Of a stretch of 64,000 nucleotides of DNA, positions 10,084 to 20,068 are shown in pieces. The DNA is taken from NCBI GenBank assembly GCA_002840685.1, contig PHBU01000007.1, positions 186,001 through 250,000 on the forward strand, written 5' to 3'. The position numbers were made by a program, and so were the translations under genes. Source of the DNA: Chloroflexi bacterium HGW-Chloroflexi-6 (GTDB lineage: Bacteria > Chloroflexota > Anaerolineae > Anaerolineales > Villigracilaceae). The notes below the pieces were generated by a model. It saw nothing but the letters and a program-made list of their open reading frames with translations, was not told the origin of the DNA and did not search any database. Each line of letters begins with the position of its first letter. The stretch's first letter is position 1.

Positions 10084-11030
10084 AGGACGGCCTCCATTTT
10101 TTGCAGGATTTCGGCGTGGATCTCGGGTTGGATGTTACCGCCCGAAAGGATCACCACTGCCCCCGGCCCGTTGCTGCCATCGAGGGCCGCCGCGAGCGCG
10201 ACCGCCCCGGAGCCTTCGATCGTTTGTCCGTAATTTTTCCATGCGAAGGCGACTGCCTTTGCAATGAAATCTTCCTCGATCAGGACGATTTCATCGGCCA
10301 CCTGGCGCACCAGCGGAATGGTGATCGATCCCGCTTCGACCGGCCCGGTCAGCCCGTCGGCCAGGGAGGGCAGATCGGGCACATCTTCCTGTGTATCGCG
10401 GGTCAACAGGCTGTGCATGAATGCGGAAGCTGCTGCTTGCACCCCCACCAGCCGCGCAGACGGGTTGGCCTGTTTGAGCGCCAGACCCACCCCTGAAAGC
10501 AACCCGCCGCCGCTGACCGGCACGTACCAGGTCATATTTGCGGTCTCAGGGTTCTCGGCCAGGATTTCAAGGGCGACCGTTCCCTGCCCGGCAATCACGC
10601 CGGCATCGTTGTAGGCTGAAACATAGGTTTGTCCATGTTCAGCCGCATAGCGAATGGCAGTCGCCTCGGCCAGTTCGTAGCCGCCGGGCACGAGTTCAAC
10701 ATCTGCCCCGAGGGCGCGCATAGCCTCGATCTTGCGCGGCACAGCGTGATCTGAAGCAAACACCTTGACCGGCGCGCCGCTCAGTTTGGCGGCATAGGCC
10801 AGCCCCTGACCGTGATTGCCGGCTGAGGCTGTCACCAGCCCCGCCTGGCGTTCCCACTCTTCGAGCCAGAGCACTTTGTTGAGCGCGCCGCGCAGCTTGA
10901 AAGAGCCGGTAATTTGCTGGTTTTCCCATTTAAGCCACAAATTCCGCTGATGGTCGTGCTTCAGCGGGGTGATGCGGATGTGGGGCGCAATTCGTGCTTG
11001 CGCGGCGAGAAGCCAGTCGTATGGGAACAA
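10080..11030 (-). CDS. PLP-dependent threonine/serine dehydratase
   Basis: GSFKLRGA PLP-Lys motif; TASAGNHGQGLAYAA. Confidence 0.9.
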   Translation of the reverse strand: MFPYDWLLAAQARIAPHIRITPLKHDHQRNLWLKWENQQITGSFKLRGALNKVLWLEEWERQAGLVTASAGNHGQGLAYAAKLSGAPVKVFASDHAVPRKIEAMRALGADVELVPGGYELAEATAIRYAAEHGQTYVSAYNDAGVIAGQGTVALEILAENPETANMTWYVPVSGGGLLSGVGLALKQANPSARLVGVQAAASAFMHSLLTRDTQEDVPDLPSLADGLTGPVEAGSITIPLVRQVADEIVLIEEDFIAKAVAFAWKNYGQTIEGSGAVALAAALDGSNGPGAVVILSGGNIQPEIHAEILQKMEAVL

Positions 11031-11088
11031 GGTTGTAATCCAGTATTATTCTTTAGGGGTGGTCGCTGTAAGCGGGGCGCTATACGTA

Positions 11089-11838
11089 TCAGGCGCGATT
11101 ATAAACAGATAAAGCCAGTTTTGGATCGTCGCCGATGATGCCGTCCACGCCCAGGGTTTGCAGGCGGAGCATTTCGCTCGGATCGTTGACCGTCCAGACG
11201 TAAACGCGCCTTCCACGGGCGTGGGCGCGGGCAATGCTCTGGGCGCTGACATCCCCGATAAAGGGGTGTTCAGCCTGGATGGTCAGGAGATTGCCCCAGC
11301 GGCGCTGCCACCAGCCTGCAGGCCCGGGCAGGGCCAGTTGTCCGCGTGGCAGGCCGGGGGTGAGCGTGCCCGCCCGCATCAAATTGTGCGGAAAAAACGA
11401 CGAGTACAGAATCCGTTCTTCCATGTGGTGGCGTTTCACCAATTCCGCCACTTTATCGACCAGTTTATCGAAAGGCGTGGCGTAGTTGGTCAGTTCGATG
11501 TTCATGAAGAGTTTGTTGCCGACCGTCTCGAAGATCTCAGCCAGAGTCGGGATGGGTTCGCCGCGATAGGCTTCGCCAAACCAGGCGCCAGCATCCAGTT
11601 TTTTGAGTTCTGCCAGCGAGTAATCGCCAATTTTCCCTTTGCCGGTTGTTGTGCGATCGAGGGTCGGGTCGTGATGGACAACCACCTGCCCATCGGCGCT
11701 CAGTTTGACATCGAATTCGATCCCGTCTGCGCCCTGTTCGGCGGCCAGCTTGAAGGCCGCCAATGTGTTTTCAGGAGCGTGGGCCGATGCGCCGCGATGG
11801 GCAAAGACGGTTGGGCGGGGTAAATTAGCAAACATCAC
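11089..11838 (-). CDS. glycerophosphodiester phosphodiesterase
   Basis: FAHRGASAHAPENTLAAF; GADGIEFDVKLSADGQVVVHHD. Confidence 0.93.
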   Translation of the reverse strand: MMFANLPRPTVFAHRGASAHAPENTLAAFKLAAEQGADGIEFDVKLSADGQVVVHHDPTLDRTTTGKGKIGDYSLAELKKLDAGAWFGEAYRGEPIPTLAEIFETVGNKLFMNIELTNYATPFDKLVDKVAELVKRHHMEERILYSSFFPHNLMRAGTLTPGLPRGQLALPGPAGWWQRRWGNLLTIQAEHPFIGDVSAQSIARAHARGRRVYVWTVNDPSEMLRLQTLGVDGIIGDDPKLALSVYNRA

Positions 11839-13178
11839 AGTTCGACGAAGTAAGAAGCGGCGGCGCGGCTGAGCAGTTCGCGGTTCATTTCAGGTTCAAC
11901 GTTCATGTAGCGCGCGATGTCGATAATTTGGTCGCACAGATCGCGCGGGTGCGAGGCGCGTAGTTTGCGATTACGTTTGATGTACCACTCTTGCAGCAGG
12001 TAGGCCAGGCCCTGGTCGTTATATTTAACGTTTTTGGCCTGGGACACGCGCCGAAAGATCTCACGGAATTCTTCATAAGATGGGTCGCTGATCTCGATTT
12101 TGTGGCGCAGGCGGCGCAGGAAGGCTTCGTCCACCAGGTCGCGCGGCGGCAGGTTGGTCGAGAAAACGACCAGCACATCGAAAGGAACTTCAATTTTGCG
12201 GCCGGTGTGCAGGGTCAGGAAGTCGACCCGGTTTTCGAGCGGCACGATCCAGCGGTTGAGCAGGTCGCGCGGGCGCACTTGCTGGCGGCCAAAGTCATCG
12301 ATCAGCAGGATGCCGCCGTTGGATTTGACCTGGAAAGGCGCTTCGTAATATTTATGGGTGTCATCAAAGACCAGATCGAGGCCGGCCAGGGTCAGTTCAC
12401 CGCCGACGACGATGAAGGGACGTTTGACATACACCCAGCGCGGGTCTCGCTTCGACCCGGAGCGCAGGGAGCCGGTGCCGGATGCGGTTGATTCTTCATC
12501 TTTGGCGCGCTGGTGATTGACCGAGTCGTACAGTTTGATTACCTGTCCATCGACATACAGGGCAAAGGGGATGAACATGTTCTGGGTCAGGATCAGGTTG
12601 CCGAAAGCGCGCGCAACGCTGGTTTTACCGTTGCCGGGAGGCCCATACAGGAAGATGGATGTGCCTGAATTGAGCGCGGGGCCGAGCTGTTCAAAAGTGG
12701 TCTTGGAGAGCACCAATTGCGAGAGCAGTTGGTGCATGGCGCGGGCTGTGACCGGAATGCGCTGCCGGCTTTGGCGGCGGATGGCCTGGTTGTAAATTTC
12801 GATCGGAACCGGGGCCGGCCCGGCATACTGGCTGCGGTCAAGGGCCTCGCGGGCGCGGTCGATGCCTGCCCCGGTGATGGCATATTGATAGGAGCCTTCT
12901 CCCAGACCCATCGAAGATGATTTGACTTCGACCAGTTTTTCGCGTTTGAGGGATTCCAGGATCAGGTCGGTGACACCTGCAAAGGGCAGGGCGATTTCTT
13001 CGGCCACTTTGAAGCCTGAAAGATAGCCCTGGAAGTAGAGAATTTTCAAGGCCAGGTCTTGCAGCCAGAGTTGTGAAAGACCGGTATCGTCGATGCGGAC
13101 GATCGGTGGCGGAACGAAGTTTGGCCCGCTCTGTGGAGCAGAACGTGCAGGAAAATTAGCATTAAGAGACATAAGCAC
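11835..13178 (-). CDS. AAA-family ATPase
   Basis: Walker A GPPGNGKTS, Walker B ILLIDDFG. Confidence 0.85.
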   Translation of the reverse strand: MLMSLNANFPARSAPQSGPNFVPPPIVRIDDTGLSQLWLQDLALKILYFQGYLSGFKVAEEIALPFAGVTDLILESLKREKLVEVKSSSMGLGEGSYQYAITGAGIDRAREALDRSQYAGPAPVPIEIYNQAIRRQSRQRIPVTARAMHQLLSQLVLSKTTFEQLGPALNSGTSIFLYGPPGNGKTSVARAFGNLILTQNMFIPFALYVDGQVIKLYDSVNHQRAKDEESTASGTGSLRSGSKRDPRWVYVKRPFIVVGGELTLAGLDLVFDDTHKYYEAPFQVKSNGGILLIDDFGRQQVRPRDLLNRWIVPLENRVDFLTLHTGRKIEVPFDVLVVFSTNLPPRDLVDEAFLRRLRHKIEISDPSYEEFREIFRRVSQAKNVKYNDQGLAYLLQEWYIKRNRKLRASHPRDLCDQIIDIARYMNVEPEMNRELLSRAAASYFVEL

Positions 13179-13295
13179 CTGCCAGATAAGAATTAGGAAA
13201 AATAAAATTGAAGTACGCTAAGATTATAGCATGTCAGGCTGTGATGCCCTCAATCGAACATGCCAACCCGTCAAATTTATTTTATAATACCTTCC

Positions 13296-13979
13296 ATGAA
13301 CCTTTCTGTGATTATCCCTGTTTACAATGAAAAGAATACCGTGCGAGAAATTGTCCGCCGGGTACAGGCCACCGGCCTGGCCTGGGAAATTTTATTGGTG
13401 GACGATGGCTCGAAAGACGGTACACGCGAAATCCTGGCCGAATTGGACGGCAAGGATGGCGTGCGCGTTATCCTGCATGAGAAGAATCAGGGCAAGGGCG
13501 CAGCCGTGCGCACCGGCCTGCAAAATGCTCTGGGGGATGTTTTGCTGATCCAGGATGCCGACCTGGAGTATGACCCGCGCGAATACCCCGGGCTGCTCAA
13601 GCCGATCGAAGAGGGCCTGGCGGACGTGGTTTACGGCTCCCGTTTCCTGGGTGCGCCACATCGGGCGATCCTGTTCTGGAACATGGTTGCCAATAAGCTG
13701 TTGACGCTGATGACCAACATCCTGTACAACAACATCCTGACCGATATGGAAACCGGCTACAAGGTTTTCAGGCGCGAGATTGTGCAGGATATGAACTTGC
13801 GCGCCAACCGCTTCGACTTCGAACCGGAATTTACCGCCAAGATCCTCAAGCGCCATGTGCGCCTGTTTGAAGTGCCGATCAGTTTTAATCCGCGTGAGTA
13901 TTCCGAAGGGAAGAAGATCGGCCTGCGCGATGCCTTTGAAGCGGTCTGGGCTTTGCTAAAATATCGTTTTGTGGATTGA
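13296..13979 (+). CDS. glycosyltransferase family 2 (dolichol-phosphate mannosyltransferase-like)
   Basis: MNLSVIIPVYNEKNTVREI; VLLIQDADLEYDPREYP. Confidence 0.92.
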   Translation: MNLSVIIPVYNEKNTVREIVRRVQATGLAWEILLVDDGSKDGTREILAELDGKDGVRVILHEKNQGKGAAVRTGLQNALGDVLLIQDADLEYDPREYPGLLKPIEEGLADVVYGSRFLGAPHRAILFWNMVANKLLTLMTNILYNNILTDMETGYKVFRREIVQDMNLRANRFDFEPEFTAKILKRHVRLFEVPISFNPREYSEGKKIGLRDAFEAVWALLKYRFVD

Positions 13980-14000
13980 TTTCTGCTTAAGAAAAATAGA

Positions 14001-14036
14001 ACGCCGGTCGAACGAATGATTCGACCGGCGTTTTTT
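14001..14036 (+). terminator. rho-independent terminator after GT2
   Basis: ACGCCGGTCGAA ... TTCGACCGGCGT + TTTTT. Confidence 0.9.
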
Positions 14037-14056
14037 ATGTCGTTGCCATTCAGTTC

Positions 14057-14857
14057 TTATCCGGACTTGTCGCGCAGGGCTTTTTGAACATGCGGCTGGA
14101 TTTCTTTATCCAGTTCGGGCATGATTCGGCGGATGATCGTCAGGGCTTGCGGATTTTGTGATGCGATGATGATTTGTTTGATGAAGAAAACCGTTTCGAC
14201 AGACGAAGCCCGGTAAAGTGCATTGACCAGCGCGGCCAGTTCTTTTTGCAGGGAGGCCGGCGCGCTGGCGATTGCCGGACGGACAATATCGAAGACTGGC
14301 GGCAGGTTCTCGAAACCGGGGTCATCCAGCAGCGGGATCAAGGCTTCGATGCCGTTGGCCCACATTTTCGAATCCTCGCTTGCCAGCCACTCCTGGGTCA
14401 GCTTCAGAAATTGATCAGGTGTTTCGCGGCGCAGGCGGTGCAGGCTGGTGGTCAACAGCGCGGCACGGACTTTTTTGTCGCGCACCTGCCCGACCCAGGC
14501 GCTGATGCGTTCCAACAAAAGCGGTGTGCGCGGATCGATCCTTCCGAGCAGGGTGGCGGCCAGCAGGCGTGTTTCCAGATGGGCATCCCTCCAGAGCGCA
14601 TCGGTCAGGGCCATACTTTGCTCGGGGAAGGTGGCCGTCAGCGGGGCCAGCTCAAATTCGATTTGTTTCAAGACCGATTGCGGAGCGCGGTACGAGCGCA
14701 ATACCGAAGCCGGGGCCGCGACGCTGACGCGCAAGGTGCGGTCCGCGTACAGGTCGAGAATTTCGTGCAGATCATGCAAAAACGCCGCAGGCCGGTCGAA
14801 TTTTTCGACCAGCGATGCGGCTTGAATTTTAAGACGGGCAATATCGATTGCGGGCAT
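14057..14857 (-). CDS. HEAT/AlkD-like repeat protein
   Basis: helical repeats (LWRDAHLETRLLAATLLGRI). Confidence 0.55.
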   Translation of the reverse strand: MPAIDIARLKIQAASLVEKFDRPAAFLHDLHEILDLYADRTLRVSVAAPASVLRSYRAPQSVLKQIEFELAPLTATFPEQSMALTDALWRDAHLETRLLAATLLGRIDPRTPLLLERISAWVGQVRDKKVRAALLTTSLHRLRRETPDQFLKLTQEWLASEDSKMWANGIEALIPLLDDPGFENLPPVFDIVRPAIASAPASLQKELAALVNALYRASSVETVFFIKQIIIASQNPQALTIIRRIMPELDKEIQPHVQKALRDKSG

Positions 14858-14900
14858 GGATTGGGGTAGCGGCGTAGCATTGCTACACCCCTACGAATGA

Positions 14901-16343
14901 TTAATACGCTTTTGCGAAATAAACCTTGCGTTTGGCTTTTTCGCCGCACACGATGCAGGTTCCCTCGTGCTCGGGCTGGCCCTCAATGGGGATGCAGCGC
15001 GTGCTGGCCTTGGTGTCTTCTTTAACCTTGGCTTCGCAGGCTTTGCTTTCGCACCAGTATGAGAAGGCCCATCCGCCCTGAACAACCTGTTTGAGTTCAT
15101 CGTAATCCTTGGGGTCGTGGATGTGGCTGTCGCGCATGGCTGTTGCCCGCTCCAACATGGCTGCCTGGATCGTCACCAGCATTTCGCTGACGGTGGCAGC
15201 CAGGTTTTCTTGGGAGACGAAAGACTTGCCTTCGCGGCCAGGCCTGTCGCGGCGGGCCAGCGCCACGGAGCCTTTTTCAACATCCTTGGGGCCGATTTCC
15301 ATGCGCAGGGGCACGCCGCGCATTTCCCAATCGTTGTACTTGAAGCCGGGAGTGACTTCCTCGCGGTCGTCCATCTTGACGCGCACTCCGGCGGTTTTTA
15401 GCTCGCTGAAGATCCGTTCGGCGATAGGCATCACAGCCGCCTTTTCCGCATCGTTCTTGAAGATGGGCACCATGACCACCTGAATGGGCGCAACGCGAGG
15501 GGGCAGCATCAGGCCCTGGTCGTCGCCGTGGGTCATGATAATGGCGCCGATCATGCGGGTCGAGAGTCCCCAGGATGTTGTGTAGCAGAACTCCAGCTCG
15601 TTATTTTGATTGGTGAACTGAATCTCAAAAGCCTTGGCAAAGTTTTGGCCCAGGTAGTGACTGGTGCCGCTTTGCAGGGCTTTGGTATCCTGCATCATGG
15701 CTTCGATGGTTGTCGACATGACCGCCCCGGCGAATTTCTCGGTTTCGGACTTGATGCCCTTGATGACAGGCACGGCGGCCTCATTGACCGCGAAATCGGT
15801 GTAGACATCCAGCATCCGCAGGGTTTCTTCGCGGGCTTCCTGTTCGGTGGCGTGGGCGGTGTGGCCTTCCTGCCAGTAGAACTCGGCGGTGCGCAGGAAG
15901 AGCTTGGTGCGCAGCTCCCAGCGCACAACGTTGCCCCACTGGTTGATCAGCACGGGCAGATCGCGCCAGGATTTGATCCATTTGCTATACATGTAGCCGA
16001 TAATGGTCTCGGATGTGGGACGCACCACCAGGGGTTCTTCCAGCTTTTCGCCGCCGCCGTGGGTCACAACGGCCAGTTCAGGCGCAAAGCCTTCAACATG
16101 CTCCTTCTCTTTTTCAAGGAAAGACATGGGGATGAACAGGGGGAAAGCAGCATTGACGTGGCCGGTGTCTTTGAAACGCCGGTCAAGCTGCCCCTGGATG
16201 TTTTCCCAGAGCGCCCAGCCGTAGGGCCGCACGACCATACAGCCGCGCACGGGAGAGTAATCAGCCATTTCGGCCTTCAGTACCAGTTGGTTGTACCATT
16301 CCGCAAAATTATCAACGCGGGTGGGGAGTTTTTCTTCAGCCAT
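14901..16343 (-). CDS. proS: proline--tRNA ligase (archaeal/eukaryotic-type short form)
   Basis: RPTSETIIGYMYSKWIKSWRDLPVLINQWGNVVRWE class II motif; HGDDQGLMLPPRVAPIQ. Confidence 0.95.
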   Translation of the reverse strand: MAEEKLPTRVDNFAEWYNQLVLKAEMADYSPVRGCMVVRPYGWALWENIQGQLDRRFKDTGHVNAAFPLFIPMSFLEKEKEHVEGFAPELAVVTHGGGEKLEEPLVVRPTSETIIGYMYSKWIKSWRDLPVLINQWGNVVRWELRTKLFLRTAEFYWQEGHTAHATEQEAREETLRMLDVYTDFAVNEAAVPVIKGIKSETEKFAGAVMSTTIEAMMQDTKALQSGTSHYLGQNFAKAFEIQFTNQNNELEFCYTTSWGLSTRMIGAIIMTHGDDQGLMLPPRVAPIQVVMVPIFKNDAEKAAVMPIAERIFSELKTAGVRVKMDDREEVTPGFKYNDWEMRGVPLRMEIGPKDVEKGSVALARRDRPGREGKSFVSQENLAATVSEMLVTIQAAMLERATAMRDSHIHDPKDYDELKQVVQGGWAFSYWCESKACEAKVKEDTKASTRCIPIEGQPEHEGTCIVCGEKAKRKVYFAKAY

Positions 16344-16428
16344 TTTGTCCTCATTTGTTTAAGGTTGAGTGTTCAATGTTTTAATGTTACAGGTCGGTGG
16401 TTGAGCCTTGTCAGCCCTCCGCAGGCTT

Positions 16429-16959
16429 TCAACTTTCAACAAGATATACAGCAGCTTCCACATCTTTCGCAAACAGCAGCAATTTTTTTGCGCTGACGGA
16501 TGTGTATTCACCGGTCGATTGGAAAACCTGATCAAAGATGGACTGCCAGCCATCCCCAACCAGGATCAACGGCCTCCGGGGCAGGGACTCGACGATCATC
16601 AGGTTCCACATCAGCGCAATCTCGGTCAGCGTGCCGGGGCCGCCAGGCAGGGCGATCGCGGCGTCGCAGTCGTAGATCAGCCCTTCCAGCCGCTCGAGAA
16701 GTCTTTTTTTTCTTCTTTCCTCTTTCACCCAGGCATTCGCGCCGACTTTTCGCCAGTTTTCGATATCTTCACTGGTCACACCGATCACATGCCCGCCCGC
16801 TTCGCTTGCGCCCCGGCTGACAGCTTCCATCGTGCCGATGTAGCCGCCCGTCAGCACGGCATGACCGCGCTCGGCCAGCATTTTGCCGAGGCGATAGGCT
16901 TCATCATAAGCCGTTGAACCGGGTTGGGGCTGCGCGCCGCCGAAAATAGTAATATTCAT
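16429..16959 (-). CDS. LOG-family (TIGR00730/DprA-Rossmann) protein
   Basis: FGGAQP; AIALPGGPGTLTEI. Confidence 0.85.
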   Translation of the reverse strand: MNITIFGGAQPQPGSTAYDEAYRLGKMLAERGHAVLTGGYIGTMEAVSRGASEAGGHVIGVTSEDIENWRKVGANAWVKEERRKKRLLERLEGLIYDCDAAIALPGGPGTLTEIALMWNLMIVESLPRRPLILVGDGWQSIFDQVFQSTGEYTSVSAKKLLLFAKDVEAAVYLVES

Positions 16960-16983
16960 TCTCTTCACTAACCAGTGATTCGT

Positions 16984-17319
16984 CTACTTTCCACTTTCAA
17001 CATCTTGATCCCATTCACGGGTTTGATTGATCTTCAGCTTTTCCAAAACGGCTTCTTCCAAATCGATTTCCGAAACCGAAGCCAGTTGCAGCAGGTAAAG
17101 CGTCACATCTGCCAGTTCGGAAGCCAGCTCGGCCTTGTCGGCCGCTTCCTCGCGCCACTGGAAATGTTCCAGAATTTCAGCCGCTTCCAGCGAGAGCGAA
17201 ATCGCCAGGTTGCGCGGGGTTTGCGATCGCTTCGTATCGGCCTCGTACCAGCCTTTCGAACGCACAAATGCATGCATCCGCTCGGTCAATTCCGTGATCG
17301 TCAGCCGCTTTTCGTCCAT
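16984..17319 (-). CDS. MazG-like nucleotide pyrophosphohydrolase
   Basis: LSLEAAEILEHFQW; ELADVTLYLLQLA. Confidence 0.88.
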   Translation of the reverse strand: MDEKRLTITELTERMHAFVRSKGWYEADTKRSQTPRNLAISLSLEAAEILEHFQWREEAADKAELASELADVTLYLLQLASVSEIDLEEAVLEKLKINQTREWDQDVESGK

Positions 17320-17364
17320 TGCTTTGATCCTTTGTCTTTCGTCCTGGGTTATCCATCCACCAAT

Positions 17365-17393
17365 AAAAAACGGCTCACCAGGTCTGGGAGCCG
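17365..17393 (-). terminator. leader terminator upstream of the MazG-LOG-proS operon
   Basis: minus strand CGGCTC-CCAGACCTGGT-GAGCCG-TTTTTT. Confidence 0.7.
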
Positions 17394-17416
17394 CTTCAGA
17401 CAATCTCAAAACGAAC

Positions 17417-17470
17417 CTATCCAGACCAGGAGGTTTGCCAGCGTGGGGACGGGGACGGGATGCGTTTCAT
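17417..17470 (-). CDS. candidate leader peptide MKRIPSPSPRWQTSWSG
   Basis: 17-codon ORF 7 nt downstream of a minus-strand TATAAT (17478-17483); three Pro codons; stops inside the predicted hairpin. Confidence 0.5.
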   Translation of the reverse strand: MKRIPSPSPRWQTSWSG

Positions 17471-17516
17471 GCGCGCTATTATACGCGAAAAAACTCAAAA
17501 AGGCTATAATCGTGCC

Positions 17517-18752
17517 ATGCTCACCCGCCTGCCCATCCTTCACCAAACCCTGCTGCATCAAATAGACAAGCAAGCTGCCACGCTGGGGCTGGCGGCTTAT
17601 CTTGTTGGCGGAGGCGTGCGTGACCTGATCCTGAGATTGCCGGTTCTCGATCTTGATATTGTCATCGAAGGCGATGCCATCCAGCTCGCCAATGCGCTCT
17701 CGTCAAAATATGGAGGAGCGCTCACCACGCACACCAAATTCCGCACAGCCACCTGGCAGCCCCCTGAAGGACCGCCCCTCGACCTGATCACCGCCCGCCG
17801 CGAAACCTACCGCGCCCCGGCAGCCCTGCCCGATGTCAGCCCATCGACCCTGGCCGATGACCTGGCCCGTCGCGATTTCAGCATCAACACGCTTGCCCTG
17901 CGCCTCTCGGACAGCAGTCTGATCGATATGCACCACGGGCAGGCCGATCTTGAGCGTGGACTGATCCGTGTTTTGCACCCGCGCTCGTTCATCGACGATC
18001 CGACCCGCCTCTACCGCGCTGTCCGCTACGAGACCCGCTACGGTTTCAAGCTAACCCCCGAGACTCTCGCGTTGATTCCAGCCGCCTTGCCGCTGGTTGA
18101 ACGCCTGACCGCTGAGCGCCTGCGCCACGAACTGGATCTGGCATTTCACGAAACCCGTCCCGTTCGCGTTCTTTCACGCATGGCTGAACTGGGGTTGCTC
18201 CAGGCGATTTTGGAAGATGTCCTGCCCTGGGATTCTGATCTTGCCAAACAGCTCGATTCTGCCCTCGTAGTTCATCCCGCCCCCGAGTGGGGACTTGGCC
18301 TGACCTTCAGCGGCCAACCGTTAAACCTGGTTTTGGGCTACGCTGTCTGGCTTTCGTGTCTGCACGTTTCGCAGATCGCGTTAACGCATGAACGGCTGAC
18401 CTTCCCCCTGACCGTTCTCAAAAATGCCCAGGCTGTTTCTGCCCTGTTGGCCGAGTTGCCCGTCCTGGCCGGATCCAGTCCATCGGCCTGGGTGCGGCAT
18501 CTGACAGATGTCCCGCTCGCCGCCCTGTATGCGACCCATCTTATCAGCGGCGAAGACGCGATTAAACGCTACGTCACCGACTGGCAGCATATTCACCCCA
18601 AAACCGACGGCGACGCCCTCAAAGCTCTCGGCTTGACCCCCGGTCCGCGCTACGCCGAAATTCTCTGGCAGCTCCGCGCCGCCTGGCTGGATGGGCTGGT
18701 AACGAGTGCTGAAGAAGAAGGTGTGTTGCTGCAAACGATATTCAAATCGTAG
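17517..18752 (+). CDS. CCA tRNA nucleotidyltransferase / poly(A) polymerase family
   Basis: YLVGGGVRDLILRLPVLDLDIVIEGDA; RRDFSINTLAL. Confidence 0.92.
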   Translation: MLTRLPILHQTLLHQIDKQAATLGLAAYLVGGGVRDLILRLPVLDLDIVIEGDAIQLANALSSKYGGALTTHTKFRTATWQPPEGPPLDLITARRETYRAPAALPDVSPSTLADDLARRDFSINTLALRLSDSSLIDMHHGQADLERGLIRVLHPRSFIDDPTRLYRAVRYETRYGFKLTPETLALIPAALPLVERLTAERLRHELDLAFHETRPVRVLSRMAELGLLQAILEDVLPWDSDLAKQLDSALVVHPAPEWGLGLTFSGQPLNLVLGYAVWLSCLHVSQIALTHERLTFPLTVLKNAQAVSALLAELPVLAGSSPSAWVRHLTDVPLAALYATHLISGEDAIKRYVTDWQHIHPKTDGDALKALGLTPGPRYAEILWQLRAAWLDGLVTSAEEEGVLLQTIFKS

Positions 18753-18785
18753 TTATAGATCACGCTTTCAGTGTGACGACTTTAC

Positions 18786-19841
18786 TTGTTGGATAAGGAG
18801 AATGACATGTTCGGTATCAATTACATCAAAATTCCCCCTTCGCATTATGTGATGCAATACAGCGGCGGCAAGCTGGCGCGCGCCGGAGCCGGGCTGGCGT
18901 TTTTCTATTTCAAGCCGTCCACCTCGCTGGTGGTGATTCCGGTGGGCAGCGCCGATGTGCCATTTATCTTCAACGAAATCAGCGGCGATTTTCAGGCCCT
19001 GACCATTCAGGGTCAACTGACCTACCGCATTCAAGACCCGAAAAAGCTGGCGCAGTTGCTCAATTACACCGTCAACGGCGCGCCCGAAAAATACCTTTCG
19101 GACGACCCGCAAAAATTGCCGCAGCGCCTGATTAATCTGTTGCAGGTGCAGGTGCGTGCCGAAATCCAGCGCCTGCACCTGCGTGAAGTGCTGTATGCCT
19201 CGGAGCAGGTGGCGAACTCGGTCTTTGGCAAGTTCGCCGGGAGCGAGTCGCTGACCACGCTGGGTGTGGAGCTGCTGGCGCTCTCGATCCAGGCCATCAA
19301 ACCTATTCCAGAGATGGCCCGCGCGCTCGAAGCTGAAGCCCGCGAAGAGCTGCTGCGCCGCGCCGACCAGGCCATTTACGATCGACGTAATTCGGCGGTG
19401 GAGCAGGAACGGCGTATTAAAGAGAACGAACTCAGTACCGAAATTGCGGTGGAAGAGAAAAAACGCCAGATCCGCGAAGCCAAGGTCAATGCCGACCTGG
19501 CGGTGGAGTTGAAGGAGCAGCAGGTGCGTCAGAGCAAGCTGAACGGCTCGATTGCGCTGGAAACTGAACGCAAAAAGCTGGTGGCCGCCCATACCGAAAA
19601 TGCCCGCGCCGAAGCGGATGTTCAGGCTTATGCGGTGGAAGCCTCGCTGAAAGCCTTCAAGGGTCTCGACCCGGCTGTGCTGCAAATGCTGGCTGTTCAA
19701 TCTACTGATCCGCGTCTGATGGCGGGGCTGGCGCTCAAAGAAATGGCTCAAAACGCGGCCAAAATCGGCAACCTGCATATCTCCCCCGACCTGTTGCAAA
19801 CGCTGATGGAATCTCGCGATGCAAAGTCGGATGGGAAGTAA
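18786..19841 (+). CDS. SPFH/Band 7 domain protein
   Basis: SPFH-like N-terminus, long charged coiled coil. Confidence 0.8.
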   Translation: MLDKENDMFGINYIKIPPSHYVMQYSGGKLARAGAGLAFFYFKPSTSLVVIPVGSADVPFIFNEISGDFQALTIQGQLTYRIQDPKKLAQLLNYTVNGAPEKYLSDDPQKLPQRLINLLQVQVRAEIQRLHLREVLYASEQVANSVFGKFAGSESLTTLGVELLALSIQAIKPIPEMARALEAEAREELLRRADQAIYDRRNSAVEQERRIKENELSTEIAVEEKKRQIREAKVNADLAVELKEQQVRQSKLNGSIALETERKKLVAAHTENARAEADVQAYAVEASLKAFKGLDPAVLQMLAVQSTDPRLMAGLALKEMAQNAAKIGNLHISPDLLQTLMESRDAKSDGK

Positions 19842-20068
19842 GGCAGTGAACCGCGAAGGCCGCGAAGATCGGATCGCCAAGGAAATCTTTGTCGCTTTTT
19901 TGCAAGTGCTCGTTCTTGTGGATTTTTTGAACTTGAACCGGAAAATATGAATTTCCGTAAGATGGGTATTTGCTCATCTGGGTACAAAAATACTTTGCGC
20001 CCTTCGCGTTCTCCCTGGCACCAGCGCCCAGGGCAGGTGTGGTGGTTTAATTGGTTGTAGGAGCTTTT

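Noticed and set aside
17320-17409. In-frame N-terminal extension of the MazG ORF
   Set aside because: The segment contains a terminator hairpin and T-run, and a good RBS precedes the ATG at 17319.
18768-19880. 370-aa minus-strand ORF
   Set aside because: Antisense to the SPFH gene, no recognisable family, shadow ORF.
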